Assembly: GCA_036010905.1 (NCBI GenBank) | Contig: DASCMH010000057.1 | Coordinates: 1-36,700, forward strand | Source of the DNA: SMWD01 sp002729875 | Lineage (GTDB): Bacteria; Pseudomonadota; Gammaproteobacteria; Steroidobacterales; GCA-2729495 | Length of the DNA stretch: 36,700 bases | Direction of reading: 5' to 3' | Shown here: one piece after another, positions 1 through 8,038 of the stretch | Numbering within the stretch: the stretch's first letter is position 1 | Layout of the letters: each line of letters starts with the position of its first letter | Notes under the pieces: generated by a model | The model's database searches: none | The model's input: the letters and a program-made list of their open reading frames with translations, nothing else | Told to the model about the DNA's origin: nothing | Made by a program: the position numbers and the translations under genes

Positions 1-108
1 CTGCAACAGCATCCGGCGCATCGGCCTCTGCAACAGCATCCGGCGCAGCAGCCTCTGCAACAGCATCCGGCACATCGGTCTCTGCAGCAGCATCCGGCGC
101 ATTGGCCT
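1..108 (-). repeat. Four 27-bp in-frame tandem repeats in rpsB
   Basis: Four consecutive 27-bp units (1-27, 28-54, 55-81, 82-108) share the core ctgcaacagcatccgg. On the coding strand they translate as EADAPDAVA, EAAAPDAVA, ETDVPDAVA and EANAPDAAA. Unit length is a multiple of three, so copy-number change keeps the frame. The array may continue beyond base 1. There are no spacers, so it is not a CRISPR array. Confidence 0.93.
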
Positions 109-940
109 CTGCACTCGCCTGTCGTTTCTCACTGGGATCAATCTTGGCGGCTGTCCCGCTGCGAGGCTTGCGACCCGCGCGTTTTGGCGTTTGCTTGGTC
201 GGTCGCCCTTCGGCATCCAGTTCAACAAACTCGTCTTCGCCACTCGGCAAGGTCGGTAGCGCATCCTTGCCGTCCAAAATAGCATCGGCAATGCCTGCCG
301 CGTACAAATCGGCGGCCCGCATCGCATCATCATTACCCGGAATAATGTAATCGACATCATCCGGTGAACAATTTGTATCAACCACACCGATAACCGGGAT
401 GCCGAGTACCTTAGCCTCATGAACGGCAATATTCTCGTAACCGACATCGACGACAAATACGGCATCGGGCAACGAGCCCATATCCTTGATACCGCCAAGC
501 GTCCGTTCCAGCTTCGCCTTCTCGCGATGATGCCCCAGAACTTCCTTTTTGGTCAGGCGTTCGAATGAGCCGTCATCTTCCATCAGTTCGATACTTTCCA
601 GGCGCTTGATCGACTGCCTGATGGTTTTAAAATTTGTCAACATCCCGCCAAGCCAGCGGTGGTTTACATACGGCATACTGCAACGCATGGCCTGTTCGCG
701 CATGGCGTTACCCGCCGCACGCTTGGTACCCACAAACAGTACCTTGCCGTGATTCGATGCCAGCGTTTTGACAAAATTGCACGCGGTCCGATACATTGGG
801 ACCGTCTGCTCCAGATTAATAATATGGATATTATTTCGTGCACCGAAAATATAGGGTGCCATTTTGGGATTCCAGTACCGGGTCTGGTGTCCGAAATGGA
901 CACCCGCTTCCAGCATCTGGTGCATACTGACCTGAGCCAT
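1..940 (-). CDS. rpsB: 30S ribosomal protein S2, 3' end beyond window
   Basis: Ribosomal protein S2 of the small subunit, needed for S1 assembly and translation initiation. It starts at the ATG read leftward from 940 (MAQVSMHQMLEAGVHFGHQT), 7 nt after an AGGAG ribosome binding site. The RYWNPKMAPYIFG, VGTKRAAG, RWLGGMLTNF and PVIGVVDTNCSPD motifs are textbook S2. The family is usually about 240-250 residues. Here the frame stays open for 313 residues to the window edge. After the core comes a basic linker (KQTPKRAGRKPR), then four 9-residue Ala/Glu/Asp/Pro repeats encoded by 27-bp tandem repeats. It is divergent from map, as in E. coli. The true stop, and any tsf gene behind it, lie outside the window. 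Identity is certain; the function of the tail is unknown. Confidence 0.97.
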   Translation of the reverse strand, partial: MAQVSMHQMLEAGVHFGHQTRYWNPKMAPYIFGARNNIHIINLEQTVPMYRTACNFVKTLASNHGKVLFVGTKRAAGNAMREQAMRCSMPYVNHRWLGGMLTNFKTIRQSIKRLESIELMEDDGSFERLTKKEVLGHHREKAKLERTLGGIKDMGSLPDAVFVVDVGYENIAVHEAKVLGIPVIGVVDTNCSPDDVDYIIPGNDDAMRAADLYAAGIADAILDGKDALPTLPSGEDEFVELDAEGRPTKQTPKRAGRKPRSGTAAKIDPSEKRQASAEANAPDAAAETDVPDAVAEAAAPDAVAEADAPDAVA

Positions 941-1056
941 GATTTACTCCTGTATGGGTTGGGCCTCCATACACCCCAAACAACAACCTGACTTTTTGGT
1001 CAGGCACCCAGCCGCTTGTGTCGGTGTATGTGTGGATTTAATTGCCTCAAGGGCGC
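941..1056 (-). promoter_or_regulatory. rpsB mRNA leader with two stem-loops
   Basis: The untranslated stretch between the predicted rpsB transcription start and the rpsB ATG holds two inverted repeats. One pairs 951-957 with 967-973 (TGTATGG/CCATACA), directly upstream of the AGGAG ribosome binding site. The other pairs 987-992 with 999-1004 (CCTGAC/GTCAGG). In gammaproteobacteria the rpsB leader (overlapping what was called t44/tff RNA in E. coli) is known to fold and mediate autoregulation by S2. The position and two-hairpin layout fit that, but equivalence to the E. coli element is inferred. Confidence 0.5.
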
Positions 1057-1060
1057 GCGC

Positions 1061-1089
1061 TTTATACCATACCCGGGTTCCAGCAACAA
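1061..1089 (-). promoter_or_regulatory. rpsB sigma70-type promoter
   Basis: Read leftward, TTGTTG (1084-1089) and TATAAA (1061-1066) are separated by exactly 17 bp. A run of G and C (GCGCGCGCCC, 1051-1060) follows the -10. GC-rich discriminators of this kind are typical of stringently controlled rRNA and ribosomal-protein promoters. The predicted start near 1055 gives a leader of about 115 nt. Confidence 0.7.
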
Positions 1090-1137
1090 TGTGCAGGCAT
1101 TGAACTACCCGAACGGCTTGCAACCCATCCATATCGG

Positions 1138-1166
1138 TTGAACGGATACAGGCTGTCGAATTTCAT
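1138..1166 (+). promoter_or_regulatory. Possible map promoter
   Basis: TTGAAC (1138-1143) and TTTCAT (1161-1166) are 17 bp apart, a weak sigma70 match about 100 nt before map. A small dyad GCCGG/CCGGC (1221-1236) lies between it and the gene. No strong Shine-Dalgarno precedes the map ATG. Nothing else recognisable was found in the rest of the rpsB-map gap. Confidence 0.3.
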
Positions 1167-1262
1167 TACAACTTTGCGCCTGAATGGACGGGGTCCCAGG
1201 TAATACGCACACTACCCGGAGCCGGCATTAACCGGCACGGCAAACGGACTTTACTGCAACCT

Positions 1263-2033
1263 ATGACAATCATTTGCAAAACTCCCGCCGAACAGGACCT
1301 GATGAGAGTGGCCGGTCGCCTGACAGCTGATGTGCTGGATATGATCGGCCAATATGTCCAGCCTGGTGTATCAACCGATGAACTTGACCGGATTTGTCAT
1401 GACTATATCGTCGAAACGCAGCAAGGCATCCCGGCACCGCTGAATTATCGGGGGTTTCCCAAATCGATCTGTACATCAATCAACCACGTCGTCTGCCACG
1501 GCATTCCCAGCAATAAAAAACTGCGTAACGGAGATTGCGTCAATATTGACATTACTGTGATCAAGGATGGATTCCACGGGGACAGCAGTCGCATGTTCCA
1601 TGTCGGCAAGCCAAACCTGCAGGCACAGCGCACGGCTCAAGTTGCACTCGATGCGTTATGGCATGGCATCGATCAGGCTCTGCCCGGTGCCCGTTTCGGT
1701 GATATCAGCCATGCCATTCAAAAGCATATCGAAGCACACCATTGTTCTGTCGTGCGTGAATATTGTGGTCACGGGATTGGAAGCAACTTTCACGAGGATC
1801 CGCAGGTGCTGCACTACGGCCAGCCAAATAGCGGCAATGAGATTTTACCGGGGATGACTTTTACGATCGAACCAATGGTCAACGCCGGCAAACGACATGT
1901 CCGGCTGATGCCTGACAAATGGACCGTGGTCACCAAGGACCACTCGCTGTCGGCACAATGGGAACATACCATTCTTATCACCGAAGACGGCAATGAGATC
2001 CTGACCCTCGGAGCGGCAGAACGCGCTAAATGA
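1263..2033 (+). CDS. map: Type I methionine aminopeptidase
   Basis: Removes the initiator methionine from nascent proteins in the cytoplasm. The 256-residue product is close to E. coli Map (264) and aligns from its first residues (KTPAEQDLMRVAGRL). The five metal ligands are visible: D96 and D107 in NIDITVIKDGFHGDSS, H170 in CGHGIGSNFHE, E203 in FTIEPM and E234 in QWEHT. The catalytic H79 in VVCHG is also present. There is no N-terminal SH3-like extension, so it is the plain class Ia form. Its TGA overlaps the glnD ATG (ATGA), indicating translational coupling. The linkage map-glnD, divergent from rpsB, is conserved in gammaproteobacteria. Confidence 0.97.
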   Translation: MTIICKTPAEQDLMRVAGRLTADVLDMIGQYVQPGVSTDELDRICHDYIVETQQGIPAPLNYRGFPKSICTSINHVVCHGIPSNKKLRNGDCVNIDITVIKDGFHGDSSRMFHVGKPNLQAQRTAQVALDALWHGIDQALPGARFGDISHAIQKHIEAHHCSVVREYCGHGIGSNFHEDPQVLHYGQPNSGNEILPGMTFTIEPMVNAGKRHVRLMPDKWTVVTKDHSLSAQWEHTILITEDGNEILTLGAAERAK

Positions 2034-4798
2034 AGGATTTCACCAACCCCCCAGTTGCAGATCTGACCTTATCGCAACCCGTCGAGGAACTCCGGCTGGC
2101 TGACGAAGTCCTGACCAACCAGGTCCTGAACGACGAAATCCGCACCACTGTCGGCGACCGAACCATTGCATGGGAACGCATAACAGGGATGCTGACGGCT
2201 CCGGAGCCTGGGCAACTCAAGTATGTGCTGGCCTGCGGCAGCGCTGCACTGGCTCAATTGTTTCGGCTCGGTGAATCTGCCGGTCAACTCGTCAGGGATC
2301 GTGCTCGCCTCGTCGATCTCGTGGTCTGCTCAGCGTGGCAACTGACTACCGCCAACACCCTGTCCACAGTCATGACAAGCCTCGTCGCAGTCGGCGGATA
2401 TGGCCGTGGAGAACTGCACCCACATTCAGATGTCGATGTACTTATCCTGCTGAATGATGCAGACAAGCACAACGCTGAAGAGCCCCTGTCTGGTTTCCTG
2501 GCCCTGCTCTGGGACCTCGGTCTCAAAGTCGGTCACAGCACCCGAACAATAGACGAGTGCAGCCGTGAATCCGAGCGGGATATTACGGTAGTAACGACCT
2601 TGATGGAATCACGCTTGCTGACGGGTTCTCAGCCATTGTTTGCCGCCATGCAAACTGCCGTGATGCCTGACCGGATATGGCCCGCACGTTACTTCTTCGA
2701 GGCCAAGCTCAGAGAGCAGCAGGCCCGGCACCATCGCTATGGTGATACGGCTTATAACCTTGAACCCAATATCAAGGGTAGTCCGGGCGGCTTGCGCGAT
2801 ATTCAAATGATCCTCTGGGTTACACAACGACACTTTGGCTCCAACAATCTGAGTGAACTGGTTGGCCACGGGTTCCTGACCCCGGGACAATTACGCCTGC
2901 TGCAGCAGGGCCGGGAATTCCTGTGGCGACTTCGTTTCGCCCTGCATGTACTGACCAGGCGTGGTGAAGATCGCCTGCTATTCGATTACCAGATGAAAAT
3001 TGCTCATTTGTTCGGTTACAAAGATGCAACCTTCATGCTGGCTGTCGAGCAATTGATGCAGCGTTATTACCGTACCGTCATGGATCTGAGTCGGCTGAAT
3101 GAGATGCTTTTGCAGCGGTTTCAGGAAGAAATCCTGATGAATCCCGAGGTCATTCCCGAACAACTGACCGAGCGATTTCAAACCAGGAACGGTTTTCTGC
3201 AAGTTGCCAACAGTGATGTTTTCAAGCAGACACCATCCGCCCTGCTCGAGCTTTTTCTGCTACTGCAGCAACATCCGGAGCTCAAGGGTGTCAGCGCATC
3301 TACGATTACCGCAATCAAGCGCAACCTGCATTTAATCGATGATGAATTCAGACAGGATCCACATAACCACGAATTGTTCATGCAAATTATCAGCGCACCC
3401 GAAGGTGTTACTCATGAATTACGGCGCATGAACACCTACGGTGTACTGGGTCGCTATATCCCGGCCTTTGGGCGCATCATCGGCCGCATGCAATACGACC
3501 TGTTTCATAGTTATACGGTCGATGCTCACACCTTGTTTGTCGTCAGCAATCTACGCCGTTTTGCACTGTCGCGTTTTGATCACGAATTTCCCGACTGTTC
3601 TGCAATTATGCAATCATTACTGAATCCCGAGATTGCTTATCTCGCCGGACTATTTCATGACATTGCCAAGGGCCGTGGCGGCGATCATTCCAAACTCGGC
3701 GCCGTCGATGCCGAATCTTTTTGCCTGGAACACGGCATGGCCCGGTATGATGCACACCTTGTCGCCTGGCTCGTGCGCCACCACCTGACGTTATCAATAA
3801 CCGCACAAAAAAAAGATATCGGCGACCCGAATGTCATTCACGAATTTTCTGCAACGGTCGGCGACGAACAACATCTGGATTACCTGTACCTGCTGACCGT
3901 AGCCGATGTACGTGCCACCAACCCGACACTATGGAACTCTTGGAAAGCACAGCTGCTTGAAGGTCTGTACCGGTTGACCAAGCAGGCATTGCGGCGTGGT
4001 CTTACCAACCCGATCGACAAAGATGAACTCATCGCCAAGCGGAAACAAGAAGCACACATACTGCTGACCCAGGCAGGACTGAGTGATGAAAAAACAGATT
4101 TGGTCTGGAGTTACTTCACTGATGAATATTTCCTGCGTTGCCGGCCGGAAGAAATTGATTCGCATACACGCTTGTTTGCCAGCCAGGCAGGCGACCAGCC
4201 TACCATTATGATCGACCTCATGGAACAGGCGTATCATGGCGGCACAGCCCTGTTCCTGTTTACACCGCAACCATTCTATGCCTTTGCCACCTCGACAGCC
4301 GTACTGGATGAACTCGGCCTGAATATTGTCGATGCCAGGATCATCCCGTTGCACAACCAATATCAACTGACGACGTTTGTCATCATCGAACAAAGTGGCG
4401 AACGAATTTCAGACCACGCACGACTTAAATTAATCAAGAGCCGACTGACCCACGCCCTGACCTCCAGCCCCAGTCTCCCGGTAACCGTAACCCGCCGCGC
4501 ACCCCGTCAGGTGCGTTTATTTGACACCGCAACACTCATCAGCTTCACCCAGGATGACACCAATTGCAGAACGATCATGGAAATTGTTGCCGGGGACAGA
4601 CCCGGTCTGCTATATGAAGTCAGCCAGATTTTACGCAACCATGAAATTGGAATTCAGACGGCAAAAGTGCTGACCATTGGTGAACGGGCAGAAGATGTTT
4701 TCTTCATTACCAATCGCTCGGGCAACCCGTTATCAGCCGATGCCTGCCGGAAACTGGAAGCGGATTTACTCAGCGCATTATCAGATAAGACGATGTGA
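2030..4798 (+). CDS. glnD: Bifunctional [PII] uridylyltransferase/uridylyl-removing enzyme
   Basis: Glutamine sensor that uridylylates and deuridylylates the PII signalling proteins, controlling nitrogen assimilation. At 922 residues it is slightly longer than E. coli GlnD (890). The domain order is complete. The nucleotidyltransferase motif GGYGRGELHPHSDVDVL is near residues 121-137. The HD domain responsible for UMP removal carries LFHDIAKGRGGDHS near 538-551. Two C-terminal ACT domains lie near 735-790 and 845-915 (IMEIVAGDRPGLLYEVSQIL). The start is set by the 4-bp ATGA overlap with map. No frameshift or missing catalytic motif was seen. Confidence 0.97.
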   Translation: MKDFTNPPVADLTLSQPVEELRLADEVLTNQVLNDEIRTTVGDRTIAWERITGMLTAPEPGQLKYVLACGSAALAQLFRLGESAGQLVRDRARLVDLVVCSAWQLTTANTLSTVMTSLVAVGGYGRGELHPHSDVDVLILLNDADKHNAEEPLSGFLALLWDLGLKVGHSTRTIDECSRESERDITVVTTLMESRLLTGSQPLFAAMQTAVMPDRIWPARYFFEAKLREQQARHHRYGDTAYNLEPNIKGSPGGLRDIQMILWVTQRHFGSNNLSELVGHGFLTPGQLRLLQQGREFLWRLRFALHVLTRRGEDRLLFDYQMKIAHLFGYKDATFMLAVEQLMQRYYRTVMDLSRLNEMLLQRFQEEILMNPEVIPEQLTERFQTRNGFLQVANSDVFKQTPSALLELFLLLQQHPELKGVSASTITAIKRNLHLIDDEFRQDPHNHELFMQIISAPEGVTHELRRMNTYGVLGRYIPAFGRIIGRMQYDLFHSYTVDAHTLFVVSNLRRFALSRFDHEFPDCSAIMQSLLNPEIAYLAGLFHDIAKGRGGDHSKLGAVDAESFCLEHGMARYDAHLVAWLVRHHLTLSITAQKKDIGDPNVIHEFSATVGDEQHLDYLYLLTVADVRATNPTLWNSWKAQLLEGLYRLTKQALRRGLTNPIDKDELIAKRKQEAHILLTQAGLSDEKTDLVWSYFTDEYFLRCRPEEIDSHTRLFASQAGDQPTIMIDLMEQAYHGGTALFLFTPQPFYAFATSTAVLDELGLNIVDARIIPLHNQYQLTTFVIIEQSGERISDHARLKLIKSRLTHALTSSPSLPVTVTRRAPRQVRLFDTATLISFTQDDTNCRTIMEIVAGDRPGLLYEVSQILRNHEIGIQTAKVLTIGERAEDVFFITNRSGNPLSADACRKLEADLLSALSDKTM

Positions 4799-4801
4799 TC
4801 G

Positions 4802-4821
4802 CCGAATACCCTATAATTCGG
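4802..4821 (+). promoter_or_regulatory. dapD promoter -10 with overlapping dyad
   Basis: A perfect TATAAT (4812-4817) sits just after the glnD stop and 27 nt before the dapD ATG, with no good -35. It lies inside an inverted repeat, CCGAAT (4802-4807) and ATTCGG (4816-4821). The arrangement suggests a separate dapD promoter that could carry an operator. Confidence 0.45.
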
Positions 4822-4844
4822 CCAACCAAAACCGGATAACCATC

Positions 4845-5666
4845 ATGGAAGACCTGAAGACCATTATTGAAACGGCGTTTGACCAGCGACAAGCTCTCGA
4901 CCTGAGCAATCCTGACCCGGAACTTCAGGCCGGCATCCTGTCAGCCATTGAACTGCTGGACAGTGGTCAGGCCCGCGTCGCGGAGAAAGGCCCGCACGGC
5001 TGGATCGTCAACCAGTGGCTTAAAAAAGCCGTACTGCTGTATTTCGGCATCGAACAAAGCCGCTGTATCGACGGCGGCCATACAAACTACTTTGACAAAG
5101 TGCCCTTGAAATTTACCGGCATGAGCCAGGCTGATTTCGATCATGCCGGCATCCGGGTCGTGCCAAACGCAGTTGCGCGCAAGGGTGCCTATATCGCAAG
5201 CGGTGTTGTATTGATGCCCTCTTACGTCAATATCGGCGCCTTTATTGACAGTGGCACGATGGTAGACACCTGGGCCACAGTCGGCAGTTGCGCGCAAATT
5301 GGCAAAAATGTTCACTTATCCGGCGGCGTGGGCATCGGCGGCGTTCTTGAACCCATCCAGGCCGGCCCGACCATTATAGAAGACGACTGTTTTATTGGCG
5401 CCCGCTCGGAAATCGTTGAAGGTGTCATCGTCGAATCGGGCGCTGTAATCTCGATGGGCGTCTTTATCGGCCAAAGCACACGAATTTATGACCGGGACAA
5501 AGATGAAGTTATCTATGGCCGGGTTCCGGCCGGATCCGTCGTTGTATCCGGAACGCTGCCGTCAAGCAAAGGTCAATGCAATCTTTACGCTACTGTCATC
5601 GTCAAACGCGTCGATGCCAAAACCCGCGCCAAGACAGGCATTAACGATCTGCTGCGTTCAGAATGA
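4845..5666 (+). CDS. dapD: Tetrahydrodipicolinate N-succinyltransferase
   Basis: Transfers succinyl from succinyl-CoA to tetrahydrodipicolinate in the lysine/meso-diaminopimelate pathway, which feeds peptidoglycan synthesis. The frame is open further upstream into glnD. The ATG at 4845 gives MEDLKTIIETAFDQR and 273 residues, matching E. coli DapD (274), so it was chosen. The C-terminal half shows the left-handed beta-helix hexapeptide pattern (for example VNIGAFIDSGTMVDTWATVG and CFIGARSEIVEGVIV). The Shine-Dalgarno is poor. dapE follows after 17 nt, so two consecutive-branch enzymes are co-transcribed (dapC acts between them and is elsewhere). Confidence 0.96.
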   Translation: MEDLKTIIETAFDQRQALDLSNPDPELQAGILSAIELLDSGQARVAEKGPHGWIVNQWLKKAVLLYFGIEQSRCIDGGHTNYFDKVPLKFTGMSQADFDHAGIRVVPNAVARKGAYIASGVVLMPSYVNIGAFIDSGTMVDTWATVGSCAQIGKNVHLSGGVGIGGVLEPIQAGPTIIEDDCFIGARSEIVEGVIVESGAVISMGVFIGQSTRIYDRDKDEVIYGRVPAGSVVVSGTLPSSKGQCNLYATVIVKRVDAKTRAKTGINDLLRSE

Positions 5667-5683
5667 AACGGGCTGCGTAAATC

Positions 5684-6826
5684 ATGACTGATATGCTGAA
5701 ATTCACTCAACAGCTGATCAGTCGGCAATCGGTAACACCCGATGATGCCGGCTGCCAGGAACTGATTGCCGAGCGTCTGAGAAAATCCGGTTTCGAGTGT
5801 GAAACACTTAAATTCGGTGAGGTAACCAACCTCTGGGCACGACGCGGCCAGTCTGCGCCATTATTTTGTTTTGCCGGTCATACCGATGTCGTCCCATCCG
5901 GACCGGAAGATCAATGGGACTCCGACCCGTTTGTGCCGGATATTCGTGATGGCATCCTCTACGGACGTGGCGCGGCCGACATGAAAGCCAGTCTCGCAGC
6001 CATGGTTGAAGCTACCGAGGAATTCATCCGCAACTATCCGCAGCATCCTGGCTCAATCGCCTTTTTGATCACCAGCGACGAGGAAGGCCGCGCTCGTGAA
6101 GGCACGAAGAAAGTAATCGAAACGCTGGATGCACGGGGTGAAAAAATTGACTGGTGCATGATCGGTGAGCCTTCCTGCAACGAACAACTCGGTGACACGA
6201 TTCGTATCGGCAGACGCGGATCGCTAAGTGGCATGCTAACCGTACACGGGCAACAGGGTCACATCGCTTATCCGCAACTGGCTGACAATCCTATTCAGCG
6301 TTTTGCCCCGGTGCTTGCAGACCTGTATGAGCGAGTTCTTGACAGCGGCAATGAATATTTTCCTCCGACCAGTTTTCAGCTGGTAAAGATCGAAAGTGAC
6401 AGCGGTGCACCGAATGTCACACCCGAATCTCTATATGCCCGTTTTAATTTCAGATACTCGACGGTATGGCATCACAAGCAATTACAGGAGTTTGTCGAAA
6501 AACTACTTGATAAACACGGACTCAACTATTCCCTGAAGTGGCATTTATCCGGTGCGCCGTTCCTAACCCCCGAAGACCGGCTGTCTGAGGCCACGCTACA
6601 GGCTGTCACCGAGATTACCGGCCTGACACCGGAACTGTCGACCGGCGGCGGCACTTCAGACGGACGCTTCATCGCACCGAGCGGTGCACATGTTGTTGAA
6701 TTCGGACCCGTCAACAAATCGATTCACAAAGTGAACGAATGTATACCGGTTGGTGACATCGAACGGATTAAAAATGTTTATTTGCAGACTCTGCAGATCA
6801 TGCTGGCTGACGATTCGTCCAGTTAA
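5684..6826 (+). CDS. dapE: Succinyl-diaminopimelate desuccinylase
   Basis: Zinc hydrolase that releases succinate from N-succinyl-LL-diaminopimelate. The 380-residue product matches the family (375-377). Visible features are H66 and D68 in FAGHTDVVP, D99 in YGRGAADMK, the acidic pair E133/E134 in TSDEEGRA, the GEPSC motif near 161, and the C-terminal histidine in SIHKVNECI. These are the di-zinc ligands and the general base of the M20 family. It is the last gene of the rightward dap unit. Its final 29 bp overlap the end of dsbB, transcribed in the opposite direction. Confidence 0.96.
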   Translation: MTDMLKFTQQLISRQSVTPDDAGCQELIAERLRKSGFECETLKFGEVTNLWARRGQSAPLFCFAGHTDVVPSGPEDQWDSDPFVPDIRDGILYGRGAADMKASLAAMVEATEEFIRNYPQHPGSIAFLITSDEEGRAREGTKKVIETLDARGEKIDWCMIGEPSCNEQLGDTIRIGRRGSLSGMLTVHGQQGHIAYPQLADNPIQRFAPVLADLYERVLDSGNEYFPPTSFQLVKIESDSGAPNVTPESLYARFNFRYSTVWHHKQLQEFVEKLLDKHGLNYSLKWHLSGAPFLTPEDRLSEATLQAVTEITGLTPELSTGGGTSDGRFIAPSGAHVVEFGPVNKSIHKVNECIPVGDIERIKNVYLQTLQIMLADDSSS

Positions 6827-7349
6827 GCCATACGCCCCAGCCCCCCAGCGCCAGAAAACAGATCAGCACCCAGCTTGGCATGGATAAGCCCAGCAATCGC
6901 CAGACAACCTCGGCACACTCTCCGGAGCCGGACAGGACCATATTGAGCACCTCGAGCATCGGAAACGTATCGACCATGAAGTCCAGCCCGGGGCCACACG
7001 CTGGTACCTGGTCTTTCGGCAGATTTTGCAACCAAACATGACGACCGGCTACACCAACCCCCGCCAGGGCCGGGACAGCCAACAGTACGGCATAGATACG
7101 CCGACCCATCCGACCCGCCGGATGTATGGCTGCCAGCAGGAACACGCATCCCAGCGTGATCAACGCAATACGTTGAAATATGCATAACGGGCATGGCGCC
7201 AGGAGCAAGACATACTGTGTAAACAAAGCAAATCCGAACATGCCGACACAGACAATGAATGCAGCAAAATTACCGATGCGTGGCTGAAAAAGCAGTGCGC
7301 GCAACGCATTAAGAATATCGATAATCACGATTAACAGAATAACCCTCAA
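6798..7349 (-). CDS. dsbB: Disulfide bond formation protein B
   Basis: Inner-membrane quinone reductase that reoxidises periplasmic DsbA. The 183-residue protein has four hydrophobic spans and both essential cysteine pairs: C53/C56 (APCPLC, first periplasmic loop) and C118/C145 (second loop). The preferred start is TTG at 7349. It overlaps the tsaB stop as TTGA and has AAGG about 9 nt upstream. A GTG seven codons downstream is an alternative. It would be the third gene of yoaA-tsaB-dsbB. Its 3' end overlaps dapE by 29 bp, so the two convergent mRNAs must be complementary there. Confidence 0.92.
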   Translation of the reverse strand: MRVILLIVIIDILNALRALLFQPRIGNFAAFIVCVGMFGFALFTQYVLLLAPCPLCIFQRIALITLGCVFLLAAIHPAGRMGRRIYAVLLAVPALAGVGVAGRHVWLQNLPKDQVPACGPGLDFMVDTFPMLEVLNMVLSGSGECAEVVWRLLGLSMPSWVLICFLALGGWGVWLNWTNRQPA

Positions 7350-8038
7350 TAAGTGACCTTGTCACGTATATAGTTTGGCAGTGCCTCTGCTGCGCTAACC
7401 GTCAGACCGTCACAAAACTGCCGGCTGGCCAGTAGCAGAAGATCGACCGCCGACGGCATTAAGGTAAAGTCTGATCCGACGATCTGCGCCGGGTGATTTT
7501 CAAGTAATGCGGGGTATGCGGACCAACCCGGGCCCGCGGCAAAAAATGACAGGTCCGATGCCAGCCTGAACTGTTCAGGATCAACCAGGCAATCCGCTAC
7601 CACCTCTTGCAGCCCGGTCGAAGAATCGCCGCTATAAACCCCCAGATAGGCTTCCCCCATGCGCGCATCAAAACACGGTGCTACGCAATCAACACCATGC
7701 CTGCGTACCGCGCCGGCAGCCAACGAGGCCAGACTGGAAACCCGGGCAACCGGTATGCCAACACCGTAAGCCAGGGCCTGGGCTGCGGCCGCTGCAACGC
7801 GCAAACCGGTAAACGCACCGGGGCCACAACCAAAAGCAATACAGTCCAATGCCGCAAGCTCCAGCCCCAGGTCTTCCAGCACCTCGTTAACACCTGAGTA
7901 GATTTCACGTGACTGCAAAGACGGAACCGGGTATTCACGACAGCTGGTTTGCGTGTCTATGCAGGCGGCAACACTGCCGACGCCGGCCGCCAGTTCGATC
8001 GCCAGGCAGGTAAATTCTTTGTGTGCGTCCTGGGTCAT
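7346..8038 (-). CDS. tsaB: tRNA t6A biosynthesis protein TsaB
   Basis: Partner of TsaD in threonylcarbamoyl-adenosine (t6A37) tRNA modification, formerly YeaZ. The 230-residue length is typical. It has the ASKHA-fold start (LAIELAAGVGSVA) and the signature FGCGPGAFTGLRVAAAAAQALA near residues 69-90. The ATG at 8038 overlaps the yoaA stop as ATGA, with GGAGG upstream. The yoaA-tsaB pairing is also found in E. coli. TsaB is an essential scaffold and lacks the metal-binding histidines of TsaD. Confidence 0.95.
   Translation of the reverse strand: MTQDAHKEFTCLAIELAAGVGSVAACIDTQTSCREYPVPSLQSREIYSGVNEVLEDLGLELAALDCIAFGCGPGAFTGLRVAAAAAQALAYGVGIPVARVSSLASLAAGAVRRHGVDCVAPCFDARMGEAYLGVYSGDSSTGLQEVVADCLVDPEQFRLASDLSFFAAGPGWSAYPALLENHPAQIVGSDFTLMPSAVDLLLLASRQFCDGLTVSAAEALPNYIRDKVTY

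Noticed and set aside
1..108. CRISPR-like regularly spaced repeats
   Set aside because: The 27-bp units are contiguous, without unique spacers, and in frame with rpsB.
4677..4844. Extended dapD start inside glnD
   Set aside because: DapD homology begins at the ATG at 4845 and the resulting length fits the family exactly.
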